A stretch of DNA of 64,000 nucleotides. It comes from JAYPAN01 sp038123715. Its GTDB lineage: Bacteria > Pseudomonadota > Alphaproteobacteria > RS24. This document shows positions 7,957 to 17,334 of the stretch, one piece after another. Each line of letters opens with the position of its first letter. The stretch's first letter is position 1. The notes under the pieces are model-generated. The model was not told the DNA's origin, searched no databases, and worked only from the letters and a program-made list of their open reading frames with translations. The translations under genes were made by a program, and so were the position numbers. Location of the stretch: the NCBI GenBank assembly GCA_038123715.1, contig JAYPAN010000003.1, forward strand, positions 1 to 64,000. Reading direction: 5' to 3'.

Positions 7957-9066
7957 CTAAACTTCCGTTTCGGCTTGCGCGGCCAGCTCTGCCGCCTTGG
8001 CTTCCACCAGCCCGACCAGATGGTCAATCATGTCATCATGGTCTTGCTTATGCGCCGGACGACCGCCGAGATACACCATGCCATGACGCCCGCCACCGCC
8101 GGTGAAGCCAATATCGGTTTCACGCGCCTCGCCGGGGCCATTGACCACACAACCAATCACCGACAGGGTAATCGGCTCGGCAATATGCGCCAGCCGGTCT
8201 TCCAATTCGCGCACTGTGCCAATCACGTCAAAACCTTGCCGCGCGCAGGACGGGCAGGAAATAATCGTCACGCCGCGATGGCGCAGACCAAGCGATTTCA
8301 GCAATTCAAAACCGACTTTCACCTCATCCACCGGGTCGGATGAAAGCGACACACGCAATGTATCGCCAATGCCCGACCATAAAAGATTGCCAAGGCCAAT
8401 CGATGATTTCACCGTGCCGCCGGTCAGGCTGCCCGCTTCGGTAATGCCAATATGCAAGGGGCAATCCACCGCCTCCGCAAGCTGCTGATAGGCGGCGACT
8501 GTTAAAAACACATCCGAGGCTTTGACGCTGATTTTATAGGCGCGGAAATCATGCTCTTCGAGCAGGCCGACATGATAGAGCGCGCTGTCCACCATCGCTT
8601 CCGGACAAGGCTCGCCATATTTTTCCAGCAAATGTTTTTCCAGCGAGCCAGCATTCACCCCGATACGCATGGAGCAGCCATAATCCTTGGCCGCCTGCAC
8701 CACATCGCCAACACGTTGCGCGTCGCCGATATTGCCGGGATTGATACGCAGACAGGCCGCGCCCGCTTGTGCCGCCTCAATGGCGCGTTGGTAATGGAAA
8801 TGAATATCGGCAACAATTGGCACGGAGACATTTTTGACAATCTCCGCCAGCGCCGCCGTGGAGGCTTCATCCGGGCAGGACACGCGGGCTATATCCACCC
8901 CGGCTTCCTGCATGGCGTGTATTTGGGCAATCGTCGTCGCCGCGTCATGGGTCGGCGTATTGGTCATGGATTGCACGGAAATCGGCGCATCGCCGCCGAC
9001 CGGCACATTGCCGACCATGATTTGCCGCGATGCGCGCCGTTCAATATGCCGCCAGGGACGAATCAT
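7957..9066 (-). CDS. ispG: IspG, 4-hydroxy-3-methylbut-2-enyl diphosphate synthase
   Basis: IspG carries out the penultimate step of the non-mevalonate (MEP) isoprenoid pathway, reducing the cyclic diphosphate MEcPP to HMBPP. The 369-residue protein starts with the TIM-barrel segment (MVGNVPVGGDAPISVQSM) and ends with the iron-sulfur region. The cysteine ligands of the [4Fe-4S] cluster are visible in ISCPSCARQGFD and VIGCVVNGPGEA. It is tightly packed with prfA (2-base gap) and with the rodZ-like gene (9 bases). The length and motifs match the standard bacterial enzyme. Confidence 0.96.
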   Translation of the reverse strand: MIRPWRHIERRASRQIMVGNVPVGGDAPISVQSMTNTPTHDAATTIAQIHAMQEAGVDIARVSCPDEASTAALAEIVKNVSVPIVADIHFHYQRAIEAAQAGAACLRINPGNIGDAQRVGDVVQAAKDYGCSMRIGVNAGSLEKHLLEKYGEPCPEAMVDSALYHVGLLEEHDFRAYKISVKASDVFLTVAAYQQLAEAVDCPLHIGITEAGSLTGGTVKSSIGLGNLLWSGIGDTLRVSLSSDPVDEVKVGFELLKSLGLRHRGVTIISCPSCARQGFDVIGTVRELEDRLAHIAEPITLSVIGCVVNGPGEARETDIGFTGGGGRHGMVYLGGRPAHKQDHDDMIDHLVGLVEAKAAELAAQAETEV

Positions 9067-9075
9067 TGGCTCACC

Positions 9076-10131
9076 CTATTGGTCGCGCGCCAGAATATCA
9101 TCGCGGCTGACACGGCGGCTGGTCAGAATCTGCCCGCGCCGCCCGACATTGCCAATGGTGCGACCATTGACGCTGAACTCCAGCGCACCGGCATCGCGCG
9201 TCGCCAATGTGTAATCGCCCTCATCTTGCAGAGCAAAACTGTCGCCGGGGCTGATAATGCTGGAAAACAAAACCCGTCCCGCGTCATTTTCAAGCCGCAT
9301 CCAAGTGCGCCGCTTGGCGCGAATTTCAACCCTTTGACCGGCAATATCAGCTTCAGCAGCAGCACTGGACGCTTCATTTGCCGTCTGCGGCAGCGCTGCA
9401 ACAGAAACTTGCGGCGACAGGCTGTCCATCGCCGAAGCCGCATCCAAAGGCAATGGCTGAGTTGGTGCGGGTGCAGATGGCGTTTCCGCAATGGCCGGTT
9501 CGGCCATTTCTGCTGCCTGTGAATCAGGCGAGGCCGGTTCCACTGCCGGCTTTTGTGCGGGCTTTTTGGTCGGCTCAGGGACAATTGCCTGCAAAGCGGG
9601 TTGCGCTGGCCGCGGCGGCGACACGGCTTGCGGCGCAACCACGACCTGCCCTGTGGCTTGCGGCGTGGCGGCAGCAACGGTATTTTGCGTTGCGCTGTCA
9701 TTATTGGCATTGCTCCGCGCGCTTGTCGTTTCCCTTTGCACAGGCCCGGCGCTGACCAGCCAAGCCAGATACACAACAAAGACGGCGGCAACGCCAATGC
9801 CGATTTTAAGCAAGGCCGACATTGGCTCGGCTTCAACATCGGGTTCAAAATTGGTTTCGTCAAATTGCGGCTTTTCGCGCGATTCCTTGAAGCGCGTCAC
9901 AAGCTCTGCCGAATTCAGCTCCAAATGATTGGCATAGGTGCGGATAAAACCAATCGCATAAGCGTCACCGGGCAGAGTGGCGAAATTCTCGTCCTCCAAT
10001 GCCTGCAAATGGTCTTCGCGGATTTTCAGCAGCGTTGATATGTCATTGAGGGATTGTTGCTTTTTTTCACGCGCCTCCCGCAAGGCCTCGCCAATACCCA
10101 ACGCAGCATTTTCCTGAGACATTTCGGTCAT
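9076..10131 (-). CDS. RodZ-like protein: HTH domain, membrane segment, DUF4115
   Basis: The 351-residue protein has a cytoplasmic Xre-type helix-turn-helix (about residues 10-80, LREAREKKQQSLNDISTLLK onward), one membrane segment (about 108-125, LLKIGIGVAAVFVVYLAWLV), a proline/alanine-rich linker, and a C-terminal periplasmic DUF4115 beta domain. This is the layout of RodZ, which links MreB to the cell-wall elongation machinery, though proteins of this layout in Alphaproteobacteria are often annotated only as HTH/DUF4115. ATG 10131 has GAAGAGG upstream; a GTG at 10134 is an alternative. The gene lies directly upstream of ispG, as in many bacteria. Confidence 0.85.
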   Translation of the reverse strand: MTEMSQENAALGIGEALREAREKKQQSLNDISTLLKIREDHLQALEDENFATLPGDAYAIGFIRTYANHLELNSAELVTRFKESREKPQFDETNFEPDVEAEPMSALLKIGIGVAAVFVVYLAWLVSAGPVQRETTSARSNANNDSATQNTVAAATPQATGQVVVAPQAVSPPRPAQPALQAIVPEPTKKPAQKPAVEPASPDSQAAEMAEPAIAETPSAPAPTQPLPLDAASAMDSLSPQVSVAALPQTANEASSAAAEADIAGQRVEIRAKRRTWMRLENDAGRVLFSSIISPGDSFALQDEGDYTLATRDAGALEFSVNGRTIGNVGRRGQILTSRRVSRDDILARDQ

Positions 10132-10188
10132 CACGGCCTCTTCAACCAGAAATACGCTTCTTCCACGCGCAAACTCGATTTCTTTCTA

Positions 10189-12441
10189 TCACAGCCTTAC
10201 CGCTTGTGCATCAGCGATATTTTGCAAAGCGGCGCGAATATCTTCCGGCGGGTTTGCCAGCAAATCATCCATTGCCGCCTGCAAGCGGCCAAAATGGATT
10301 GACCGCAAAGTGCGCTTGACCGGCCCAATAGCTGCCGAAGGCAATGAAAACCGCCGATATCCCAAGCCCATCAACGCCATAGCCTCAAGCGGGCGTCCGC
10401 CCAATTCACCGCAAACCGATACCGGCACATGATGGTCGGCGCATTGTGCCCGCACATGCGACAAAAGCCGCAAGGCCGGCAGTGACAAAAAGTCATAGCG
10501 CGTGCCGGTCAGCGGATTGCCTCGGTCAGCGGCAAAAAAGAATTGCATCAAATCATTTGTGCCGACCGACAGAAAATCCACTTGCGGCAATAGGCGGTCA
10601 AATTGCCAGACCAGCGCCGGCACTTCCAGCATTGTGCCAATCCGCAATTCCGCCGGCACCTCATGGCCGAAACCGACCAGCCGGTCGCGCTCGCGCAATA
10701 ATAAGTCGCGCGCTGCCTCAAACTCCTCCACTGTGGAAATCAGCGGAAACATAACAGATAGGGGGCGTCCCGCACCGGCGCGCAATAAGGCGCGCAATTG
10801 CACGCGCAGCAGAGCAGGCCTGTCAAGCGCCATACGCATGGCGCGCCAGCCCATTGCCGGATTATCCTCACGACCGGTTTGCAGATAGGGCAGCACTTTG
10901 TCACTGCCAATATCAAGCGTGCGGAACACAACATCGCGGCCTTCAGCCAGTTTCAAAATGCGGCTGTAAAACTCAAATTGGCTGTCCTGACGCGGCATTT
11001 GTGCCGATACCATAAATTGCAATTCGGTGCGGAACAGGCCGATATTTTCTGCCCCGCTATCGTTCAGATTTTCCGCATCGACCAACAGACCGGCATTCAT
11101 GTCAAGGCGCACTTTTTCACCATCGCGCGACACGGAAGGCAGGCCGCGCACCCGCGCATAGCGTTTCAAGCGCCGCGCCTGCAATCGCGCGCGATTGGAA
11201 TAGGCATCAACAATATCGGCCGCCGGATTGAGATGCACCTCGCCATTATCGGCATCGAGGATAATTTCCTGCCCGTCATCGGCCAGTCCAACAAGCCCGC
11301 GCAAATTGGCAATCATCGGTATGTTCAGCGCGCGCGCCACAATCGATACATGAGCGCCCAGCGCGCCTTCTTCCAGCACCAGGCCGCGCAGCTTGCGCCG
11401 GTCATAATCGAGCAATTCGGCAGGCCCCATTGTGCGGGCAACCAGAATTGCATCGCGCGGCAGCTTGTCTTGCGAGGCCAGTTCGGCGCGCCCCGACAAA
11501 ATACGCAATAGCCGGTTGGCCAAATCCTCAAAATCATGCAGCCGGTCGAGCAAATAAGCATCGCGCTGGCCGCCCAGCCGCGCGCGCATGGCATTATTGA
11601 CGCGCTCAACCGCTGCCTCCGCTGTCAGGCCGGTGCGAACCGCATCCTTCATCCGCAACAACCAGCCACGGTCATTGGCAAACATGCGATAGGCTTGCAA
11701 CACCGCCAAATGCTCTCCGGCATGGCTGACATCCTCATTGGTCAGCATTTCGTCAACATTGCGCCGAAGCTGGTAAACCGCCGCTTCCAGCCTTTGTGTT
11801 TCGGCTTGCGGGTCATCGCTGATAAGCCGGGTGACTTCCACGCGCGGCTCATGCAGCACAACATGACCCATAGCCAGACCTTGGGTCAGGCCGATACCTT
11901 CAAACCGGTGCGGGCCAGCGCGATTGCCCACCCCTTCGGCCAATTCCTCATCTGCCGCGACCAGCATTTCAGCCAGCACCATAGCCACGGTTTGCAATGC
12001 TTCGACTTCCTCAGTGACAAAACTGCGCGCCGTGCTGTTTTGCACAACCAGCACGCCGACCACATCACCGCTGCGTAATACCGGCACACCGACAAAAGAT
12101 TTGAACGGGTCTTCGCCGGTTTCGGGTCGGTATGCAAAACGCGGATGGCTTGGCGCATCCGACAGGTTAAGCGGGCGTTTGTGCTGGGCAATATCGCCGA
12201 CCAGACCTTCGCCAAAGCGCAATACGGTGCGATGCACGGCTTCCGGATTCAGACCTTCCGTGGCGCATAATTCCAGCGCATCCTTGCCGCGGCGCAAATA
12301 GACCGAACACACAGCCGCATCCATGCTGACAGCAATAAGTTCGACAATTTTGTCGAGGCGCTTTTGCCTGTCGCTGTCTTCCGCCATGACCTGACGCAAG
12401 CGGCGCAAAAGCGTGCGCGGGCCGTCCATAGTTAACGGCAT
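10189..12441 (-). CDS. ptsP: PtsP, GAF-containing PEP phosphotransferase (EI-Ntr)
   Basis: Enzyme I of the nitrogen phosphotransferase relay takes phosphate from phosphoenolpyruvate and passes it to the NPr protein. The 750 residues show an N-terminal GAF sensor (about 20-165), a phosphohistidine domain with the catalytic histidine in GAHVSIVARALN (about residue 362), and a C-terminal PEP-binding barrel with the active cysteine in VSVCGELGGRPLEA. It regulates rather than transports sugar. It lies 63 bases after lysC on the same strand, the common alphaproteobacterial pairing, so it is probably cotranscribed with lysC. Confidence 0.95.
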   Translation of the reverse strand: MPLTMDGPRTLLRRLRQVMAEDSDRQKRLDKIVELIAVSMDAAVCSVYLRRGKDALELCATEGLNPEAVHRTVLRFGEGLVGDIAQHKRPLNLSDAPSHPRFAYRPETGEDPFKSFVGVPVLRSGDVVGVLVVQNSTARSFVTEEVEALQTVAMVLAEMLVAADEELAEGVGNRAGPHRFEGIGLTQGLAMGHVVLHEPRVEVTRLISDDPQAETQRLEAAVYQLRRNVDEMLTNEDVSHAGEHLAVLQAYRMFANDRGWLLRMKDAVRTGLTAEAAVERVNNAMRARLGGQRDAYLLDRLHDFEDLANRLLRILSGRAELASQDKLPRDAILVARTMGPAELLDYDRRKLRGLVLEEGALGAHVSIVARALNIPMIANLRGLVGLADDGQEIILDADNGEVHLNPAADIVDAYSNRARLQARRLKRYARVRGLPSVSRDGEKVRLDMNAGLLVDAENLNDSGAENIGLFRTELQFMVSAQMPRQDSQFEFYSRILKLAEGRDVVFRTLDIGSDKVLPYLQTGREDNPAMGWRAMRMALDRPALLRVQLRALLRAGAGRPLSVMFPLISTVEEFEAARDLLLRERDRLVGFGHEVPAELRIGTMLEVPALVWQFDRLLPQVDFLSVGTNDLMQFFFAADRGNPLTGTRYDFLSLPALRLLSHVRAQCADHHVPVSVCGELGGRPLEAMALMGLGYRRFSLPSAAIGPVKRTLRSIHFGRLQAAMDDLLANPPEDIRAALQNIADAQAVRL

Positions 12442-12504
12442 AACAGCTTATATTTCCGTTTTGTCATCATATCAGTCCGGCTTTTGGATGGAACGCAGGC
12501 AGGC

Positions 12505-13764
12505 TCAGCCAGCCACGCGCTCATCATCCAGCCCATAGGCCGCGTGCAGCGCACGCACCGCCAATTCGGTGTAATCGGCATCAACCAGCACGGAAACCTT
12601 GATTTCCGAAGTCGAAATCACATGAATGTTAATGCCTTTTTCGGCCAATATCTGAAACATTTTCTGCGCCACACCGGCATGGCTCCGCATACCGATTCCG
12701 ACAATGGAGATTTTCGCCATATCGGGGGTTTCCAGCACTTTTTCAAAACCCAGCGTCGCCTGCAAATCCTTGATGACGGCCAGCGTGCGCGGCAATTCAT
12801 CCTGCGACACGGTAAAAGTCACATCGGTTGTCTGCCCGTCGGCGGAAATGTTTTGCACAATCATATCGACATTGACCGCCGCATCGGCCAGCGGGCCGAA
12901 AATCTGCGCCGCCATGCCGGGTCGGTCGGACACGCCCAGCAATGTCAGTTTCGCCTCATTGCGGGCATAGGCAATACCGCTGACAATTTCATGCTCCATG
13001 ATTTCATCCTCGTCGCAAATTAAAGTGCCGACAATGCCGTCCTCGGCTTGCGGCGCATCAGGCGCCTCAAAGCTGGAGCGCACCTGCAAGCGGACATTAT
13101 GCACCATAGCCAGTTCGACCGAGCGCGTCTGCAACACTTTAGCGCCCAGCGAGGCCATTTCCAGCATTTCTTCATAGGAAATGCGCTCAAGTTTTTGCGC
13201 CGCCGGCACAATGCGCGGATCAGTGGTGTAAACCCCGTCCACATCCGTGTAAATATCGCAGCGGTCAGCGCCAATCGCCGCCGCCACGGCAACAGCACTG
13301 GTATCCGAGCCGCCGCGCCCCAGCGTGGTAACGCGACCATTGGCCGACAGACCCTGAAATCCGGCAATCACCGCCACGCGCCCTTCGGCAAATTGGGCGT
13401 TTAATTTCTCGGCATCAATATGTTCAATGCGCGCCGCGCCATGCATGTCGGATGTCTGAACGGCAATCTGCCAACCCAGCCAGCTGCGCGCTGCAACGCC
13501 CATATCCTGCAAGGCCATCGCCAGCAAGCCGACACTGACCTGCTCACCGGCTGAAACAACCACATCATATTCGCGCGCATCATGCAATTGCGCCACATCG
13601 CGGGTCAGCCCGACCAAGCGGTTGGTCTCGCCCGACATGGCCGACACCACAACCGCAACCTCGTGACCGGCTTCAACTTCGCGTTGGACATGCGCCGCCA
13701 CATTGCGAATGCGCGCGACATCGCCAACCGAAGTGCCACCAAATTTCATGACCAAACGCGCCAT
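12505..13764 (-). CDS. lysC: Aspartate kinase with tandem ACT domains
   Basis: Aspartate kinase phosphorylates aspartate in the first step to lysine, threonine, methionine and diaminopimelate. The 419-residue protein has the KFGGTSVG phosphate loop, the catalytic domain (to about residue 245) including GRGGSDTSAVA, and two C-terminal ACT domains that usually bind lysine or threonine for feedback control. ATG 13764 is preferred because GGAAAGG lies just upstream; an in-frame upstream extension lacks family similarity. The gene is divergent from ubiG across about 97 bases. Confidence 0.95.
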   Translation of the reverse strand: MARLVMKFGGTSVGDVARIRNVAAHVQREVEAGHEVAVVVSAMSGETNRLVGLTRDVAQLHDAREYDVVVSAGEQVSVGLLAMALQDMGVAARSWLGWQIAVQTSDMHGAARIEHIDAEKLNAQFAEGRVAVIAGFQGLSANGRVTTLGRGGSDTSAVAVAAAIGADRCDIYTDVDGVYTTDPRIVPAAQKLERISYEEMLEMASLGAKVLQTRSVELAMVHNVRLQVRSSFEAPDAPQAEDGIVGTLICDEDEIMEHEIVSGIAYARNEAKLTLLGVSDRPGMAAQIFGPLADAAVNVDMIVQNISADGQTTDVTFTVSQDELPRTLAVIKDLQATLGFEKVLETPDMAKISIVGIGMRSHAGVAQKMFQILAEKGINIHVISTSEIKVSVLVDADYTELAVRALHAAYGLDDERVAG

Positions 13765-13816
13765 GACACCCTTTCCATTCGACCCCCTGTCAAAACACGC
13801 TATATCGCAAGGGGGC

Positions 13817-13845
13817 TTGAACAAGCACCGCTTACACGATTAAAC
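13817..13845 (+). promoter_or_regulatory. Possible ubiG promoter in the lysC/ubiG divergent region
   Basis: TTGAAC (13817-13822) is followed after 17 bases by TTAAAC (13840-13845). This is a moderate match, about 16 bases before the ubiG start. It is the only plausible pair seen in the short divergent gap. Confidence 0.35.
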
Positions 13846-13861
13846 ACAGGGCTGGCAAGCC

Positions 13862-14632
13862 ATGAGTGCAGAAAGCAAAGCGATGAGTGAGACCATTTCG
13901 ACCATTGATGCCCAGGAAATCGCCAAATTTTCCGCCATGGCGGCAGAATGGTGGGATCCGTCGGGCAAGTTCAAACCGCTGCATAAATTCAATCCGACGC
14001 GGCTGGCCTATATTCGCGAGCATATCTGTCGGCATTTTTCACGCGACATGCAAGCACAAACGCCATTTGACGGGCTGGCTCTGCTGGATATTGGTTGTGG
14101 CGGTGGTCTGCTCAGCGAACCCATGGCGCGTTTGGGCGCGCAAGTTACCGGCGCCGATGCCAGCGATGCCAATATCAAAACCGCCTCGCTGCACGCCGCG
14201 CAATCCGGCCTTGATATTGATTACCGCCCCATCACCGCCGAGGCGCTGGCGGCTGAAGGCGCAAGATTCGACATTATCCTCAATATGGAAGTGATTGAGC
14301 ATGTCGCCGCCCCGCCGGCTTTCATGCAGCATTGTGCCGCCCTCTTGAACCCCGGCGGCATCATGTTTCTGGCGACGCTGAACCGGACATTGAAATCTTT
14401 TGCACTGGCGATTGTCGGGGCGGAATATGTGCTGGGCTGGCTGCCGCGCGGCACGCATGACTGGCATAAATTCATCACGCCGGATGAGCTTGACCAAATG
14501 GCCAATGCGGCGGGGCTTGCCATCACCACCAGCACGGGGGTCAGCTATAACCCGCTGCTTGACCGCTGGCAGCGCAGTGGCGATATGGGCGTCAATTATA
14601 TGGGCATGGCCGAGAAACCGGCACAAAATTAG
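13862..14632 (+). CDS. ubiG: UbiG, ubiquinone biosynthesis O-methyltransferase
   Basis: UbiG makes both O-methylations in ubiquinone synthesis, using S-adenosylmethionine. The 256-residue protein carries the family start (AKFSAMAAEWWDPSGKFKPL), the SAM motif LLDIGCGGGLLSEPMARLGA, and the later motifs NMEVIEHV and GGIMFLATLNRT. ATG 13862 is used; a second ATG at 13883 is also possible. It is convergent with the nitrilase gene, with only five bases between the stops. A hairpin (ACCGGC and GCCGGT arms, 14617-14638) spans both ends. Confidence 0.95.
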   Translation: MSAESKAMSETISTIDAQEIAKFSAMAAEWWDPSGKFKPLHKFNPTRLAYIREHICRHFSRDMQAQTPFDGLALLDIGCGGGLLSEPMARLGAQVTGADASDANIKTASLHAAQSGLDIDYRPITAEALAAEGARFDIILNMEVIEHVAAPPAFMQHCAALLNPGGIMFLATLNRTLKSFALAIVGAEYVLGWLPRGTHDWHKFITPDELDQMANAAGLAITTSTGVSYNPLLDRWQRSGDMGVNYMGMAEKPAQN

Positions 14633-14637
14633 GCCGG

Positions 14638-15486
14638 TCAATCCGACGCTTCGCCACCATCGGGCAGGGCAAAACGGCGTCCATGCGCCAATGCGGCAAT
14701 CTGGCTGCGCGCCGCACCGACTTGCGCCAAATCAATCTCCGCCATAATGAAGGCGGCGTCCTCATTGGCTTCGGCCAACACCTGCCCCCACGGGTCAATA
14801 ATCAGGCTGTGGCCGAAAGTATGGCGGCCATTTTCATGCGCCCCGACCTGTGCCGGTGCCATCACAAAACAGCCCGTCTCAATCGCCCGCGCTCGCAATA
14901 AGACATGCCAATGCGCCGCGCCGGTCGGCACGGTAAAGGCACTTGGCACGGATAAAATCTCGGCTCCGGCCTCGGCCAGACGGCGGTAAAGTGCGGGAAA
15001 GCGCAAATCATAACACACGCTCATGCCAAGCCGCCTATCGCCCATAGCGGCGCAAACAGCCTGCGCGCCGGGGCGGTAGCTGTCAGATTCGCGGTGCTTT
15101 TCGCCATTGGCCAGCGTCACATCAAACATATGGATTTTGTCATAGCGCGCGGCAATCCTCCCATCAGGCGCAATCAGCAAAGAGCGATTGGCCGCTTTCG
15201 GTGCGCCTTCATCAGCGTCTTCCACCGCAACAATCATTGACCCGGCCAACAGCCAAATGCCCAACTCTTTCGCCAGACCGCGCAAGGCAGCCAATTCTTC
15301 CATATCGGCCTCGGCGCGCAACCGCGCCTGCATGGCTTTGCGGCCTTTTTCCATGAAATTGCAGGTTTCCGGCAGGCCGATAAATGTGGCTCCGGCCTGA
15401 TGCGCCTGCCGGATACGGGCAATCATATCGGGCAGATTTGCCGCCGGGTCGCGTCCGGTGGTTAATTGCACACAGGCCAGTTTCAT
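14638..15486 (-). CDS. Nitrilase-superfamily amidase (Nit1/deaminated glutathione amidase type)
   Basis: This is a carbon-nitrogen hydrolase of 282 residues. The catalytic triad is visible: Glu in GLPETCNF, Lys in YDKIHMFDV, and Cys in SVCYDLRFP. The combination YDKIHMFD and CYDLRFP points to the Nit1/NitFhit branch, whose members repair deaminated glutathione; other omega-amidase roles cannot be excluded. ATG 15486 has GGAG upstream. It follows comF by 38 bases. In many relatives a glutaredoxin gene (grxC) lies between comF and this gene, and it is absent here. Confidence 0.88.
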   Translation of the reverse strand: MKLACVQLTTGRDPAANLPDMIARIRQAHQAGATFIGLPETCNFMEKGRKAMQARLRAEADMEELAALRGLAKELGIWLLAGSMIVAVEDADEGAPKAANRSLLIAPDGRIAARYDKIHMFDVTLANGEKHRESDSYRPGAQAVCAAMGDRRLGMSVCYDLRFPALYRRLAEAGAEILSVPSAFTVPTGAAHWHVLLRARAIETGCFVMAPAQVGAHENGRHTFGHSLIIDPWGQVLAEANEDAAFIMAEIDLAQVGAARSQIAALAHGRRFALPDGGEASD

Positions 15487-15524
15487 CACGCGGTCTCCTC
15501 ACTCATGCCCGTTGCCTGTGCCGC

Positions 15525-16313
15525 TTACAGCTTTGGCAGACTTAGCCTTTCGGGCATCACCACACGGGCAATGGTCAATACATTGACCTGCGCCGCGCCG
15601 CCGCGCAACAGGGTTTTGGTGCAGGCCTCAACCGTTGCGCCCGTGGTCAGCACATCATCCACAAGCACAATAGGGCGGTTTTTAATCAGATGACCGGTTT
15701 TGTCATTCAACGCAAAAGCGCCCTGCAAATTACGCTGTCGGTGCGACCGGCTCAGGCCGATTTGCTGGCGGGTCGGGCGCACGCGGCGCAACACGTCAAA
15801 CAGGCAATCATGCCCGCTTAATCGGCGCAGGGCGCGGCAAAGCTCCGCCGACTGGTTGAATCGCCGCGACAAAAGCCGCCGCCTGTGCAAGGGAACCGGC
15901 AAAAAGGCCGGCGCATTTTCAGGCAACTCATTTTCCGGCGACATAGAATCGAATAAAGCACCGGCAGCATTCAGCATAAGCGGGGCGAAATAGGCCGCCA
16001 ATTCGGGTCGGTCGCCAAATTTGAACAGCCGCACCAGCCTTGCCCCATTGCCTTCATAAGCCAGCGCGGCGCGGGCGTGATGATAGGGCGGCGGGTTGAT
16101 TTGCGCCGCCAGGCTCACCGCATCCGACCCGAAATCCAACGCCATAGGTGCACCGGTGCGCGCACATACCGGCCCGGTGATGAATTTCAGCCTGCGCCAG
16201 CAAGCGGCGCACAGCACATGCTCCGACCTGACCCTTATCCGGCACAGCGGGCAGCTTGTCGGCACCAGAAAATCCAGCCAGCCTGACAATTGCCTTTGCA
16301 CGAAACGGCGCAT
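15525..16313 (-). CDS. comF: ComF-family double zinc-ribbon phosphoribosyltransferase-like protein
   Basis: A 262-residue protein with N-terminal zinc-ribbon cysteines (CPLCRIRV, CAACW) and a C-terminal phosphoribosyltransferase fold with the PRPP loop VLVDDVLTTGATV. ComF proteins are linked to DNA uptake in naturally competent bacteria, but in Alphaproteobacteria the role is unproven. ATG 16313 starts at the conserved MRRFVQRQLSGWLDFL segment. An in-frame ATG at 16400 is possible but has no ribosome site, and longer forms would run into the divergent methyltransferase. Confidence 0.85.
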   Translation of the reverse strand: MRRFVQRQLSGWLDFLVPTSCPLCRIRVRSEHVLCAACWRRLKFITGPVCARTGAPMALDFGSDAVSLAAQINPPPYHHARAALAYEGNGARLVRLFKFGDRPELAAYFAPLMLNAAGALFDSMSPENELPENAPAFLPVPLHRRRLLSRRFNQSAELCRALRRLSGHDCLFDVLRRVRPTRQQIGLSRSHRQRNLQGAFALNDKTGHLIKNRPIVLVDDVLTTGATVEACTKTLLRGGAAQVNVLTIARVVMPERLSLPKL

Positions 16314-16442
16314 GGATGACACAGCCAACGAGCCGCTTTCACCATGCTTTAAATCACCGGAGGGTGCGATTGTTTTTGTTTTCCTCATCTCATGTGCCAT
16401 ATTGCACGCTATGAGCGCCGCTGTCCCGCATAAAAACCCGCA

Positions 16443-17324
16443 ATGACCCCTGTCCCGCATATATTTGACCGGCACAGATTGGCCGCCAATCGCGCCCGCG
16501 CCGCCGCCGGTTTTGCCGAGCATGATTTTCTGCACCGCCATATTGCGGCAGAGCTGGCTCAACGCCTACACGGGTTTAACCGGCATTTTGACCGCGCGCT
16601 GTGTTTGGGCAGCAGTGGCGGCCTATTGACAAGAGCGCTTGACGATATGGCCGCGCTCGCGCCGGTCGGCTGGCTCGGCGAGGCGGATTTAACCCGCGCC
16701 ATGCTGCCGCCCCAAAAATATGCTGGTCGCGCGCTTGTGCTGGACGAGGAACGCCTGCCCCTTGCGCGGCAATCCTGCGATGCGATTATCGCGCTTTGGG
16801 GGCTGCATCATGTCAATGATTTGCCCGGCGCACTGGTGCAAATACGCGCCGCACTAAAACCGGACGGGCTGTTTCTGGCGGCTATTCCGGGCATTTCGAC
16901 ATTGGCCGCCTTGCGGCAGGCTTTTTTGCAGGCCGAAAGCGAACTGGCCGCCGGCATTGCGCCGCATATTCACCCATTTGCCGATTTGCGCGATTTGGCC
17001 GGTCTTTTGCAGCGCACCGGATATACCGACCCGGTCTCCGACAGCGACATTATACCGGTCAGCTATAAAAACCCGATGCGGCTCTTGCATGATTTACGCG
17101 GCATGGGCGAGGCCAATATATTGCTGGCGCGCCACAAAGCCGGTCTGCGCCGCGACGTGCTGGCGCGCGCCCTACAGATTTTTTCGCAAAGCGCTGCCAC
17201 AAATAACGGTAAAGCCTGTGCCGAATTTGAGATTTGCTACTTGTCAGGTCGCGCCGGACAAGCCGCTGCGCCATCCCGAAAAACCGCCCGCCCTCATCTG
17301 ACGCCGGATTTTTCAAACCGGTAA
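16443..17324 (+). CDS. BioC/NDUFAF5-like SAM-dependent methyltransferase
   Basis: A 293-residue class I methyltransferase. It begins with the family signature IFDRHRLAANRARAAAGFAEHDFL, then a degenerate SAM loop (ALCLGSSGGLLTRAL) and the segment DAIIALWGLHHVNDLPGAL. This matches the alphaproteobacterial family related to mitochondrial NDUFAF5, a complex I assembly factor, and more distantly to BioC. Its location divergent from comF is typical. The exact substrate is unknown. The tail after about residue 265 is poorly conserved and basic. Confidence 0.85.
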   Translation: MTPVPHIFDRHRLAANRARAAAGFAEHDFLHRHIAAELAQRLHGFNRHFDRALCLGSSGGLLTRALDDMAALAPVGWLGEADLTRAMLPPQKYAGRALVLDEERLPLARQSCDAIIALWGLHHVNDLPGALVQIRAALKPDGLFLAAIPGISTLAALRQAFLQAESELAAGIAPHIHPFADLRDLAGLLQRTGYTDPVSDSDIIPVSYKNPMRLLHDLRGMGEANILLARHKAGLRRDVLARALQIFSQSAATNNGKACAEFEICYLSGRAGQAAAPSRKTARPHLTPDFSNR

Positions 17325-17334
17325 ACCGTCAGCC

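Noticed and set aside
6650..7960. A 436-codon open frame opposite prfA and prmC
   Set aside because: Both underlying genes are unmistakable. The opposite frame has no family signature and is explained by codon bias.
14617..14638. Bidirectional terminator between ubiG and the nitrilase-type gene
   Set aside because: There is a 6-bp stem with a 10-base loop but no T run on either strand, so a terminator cannot be claimed.
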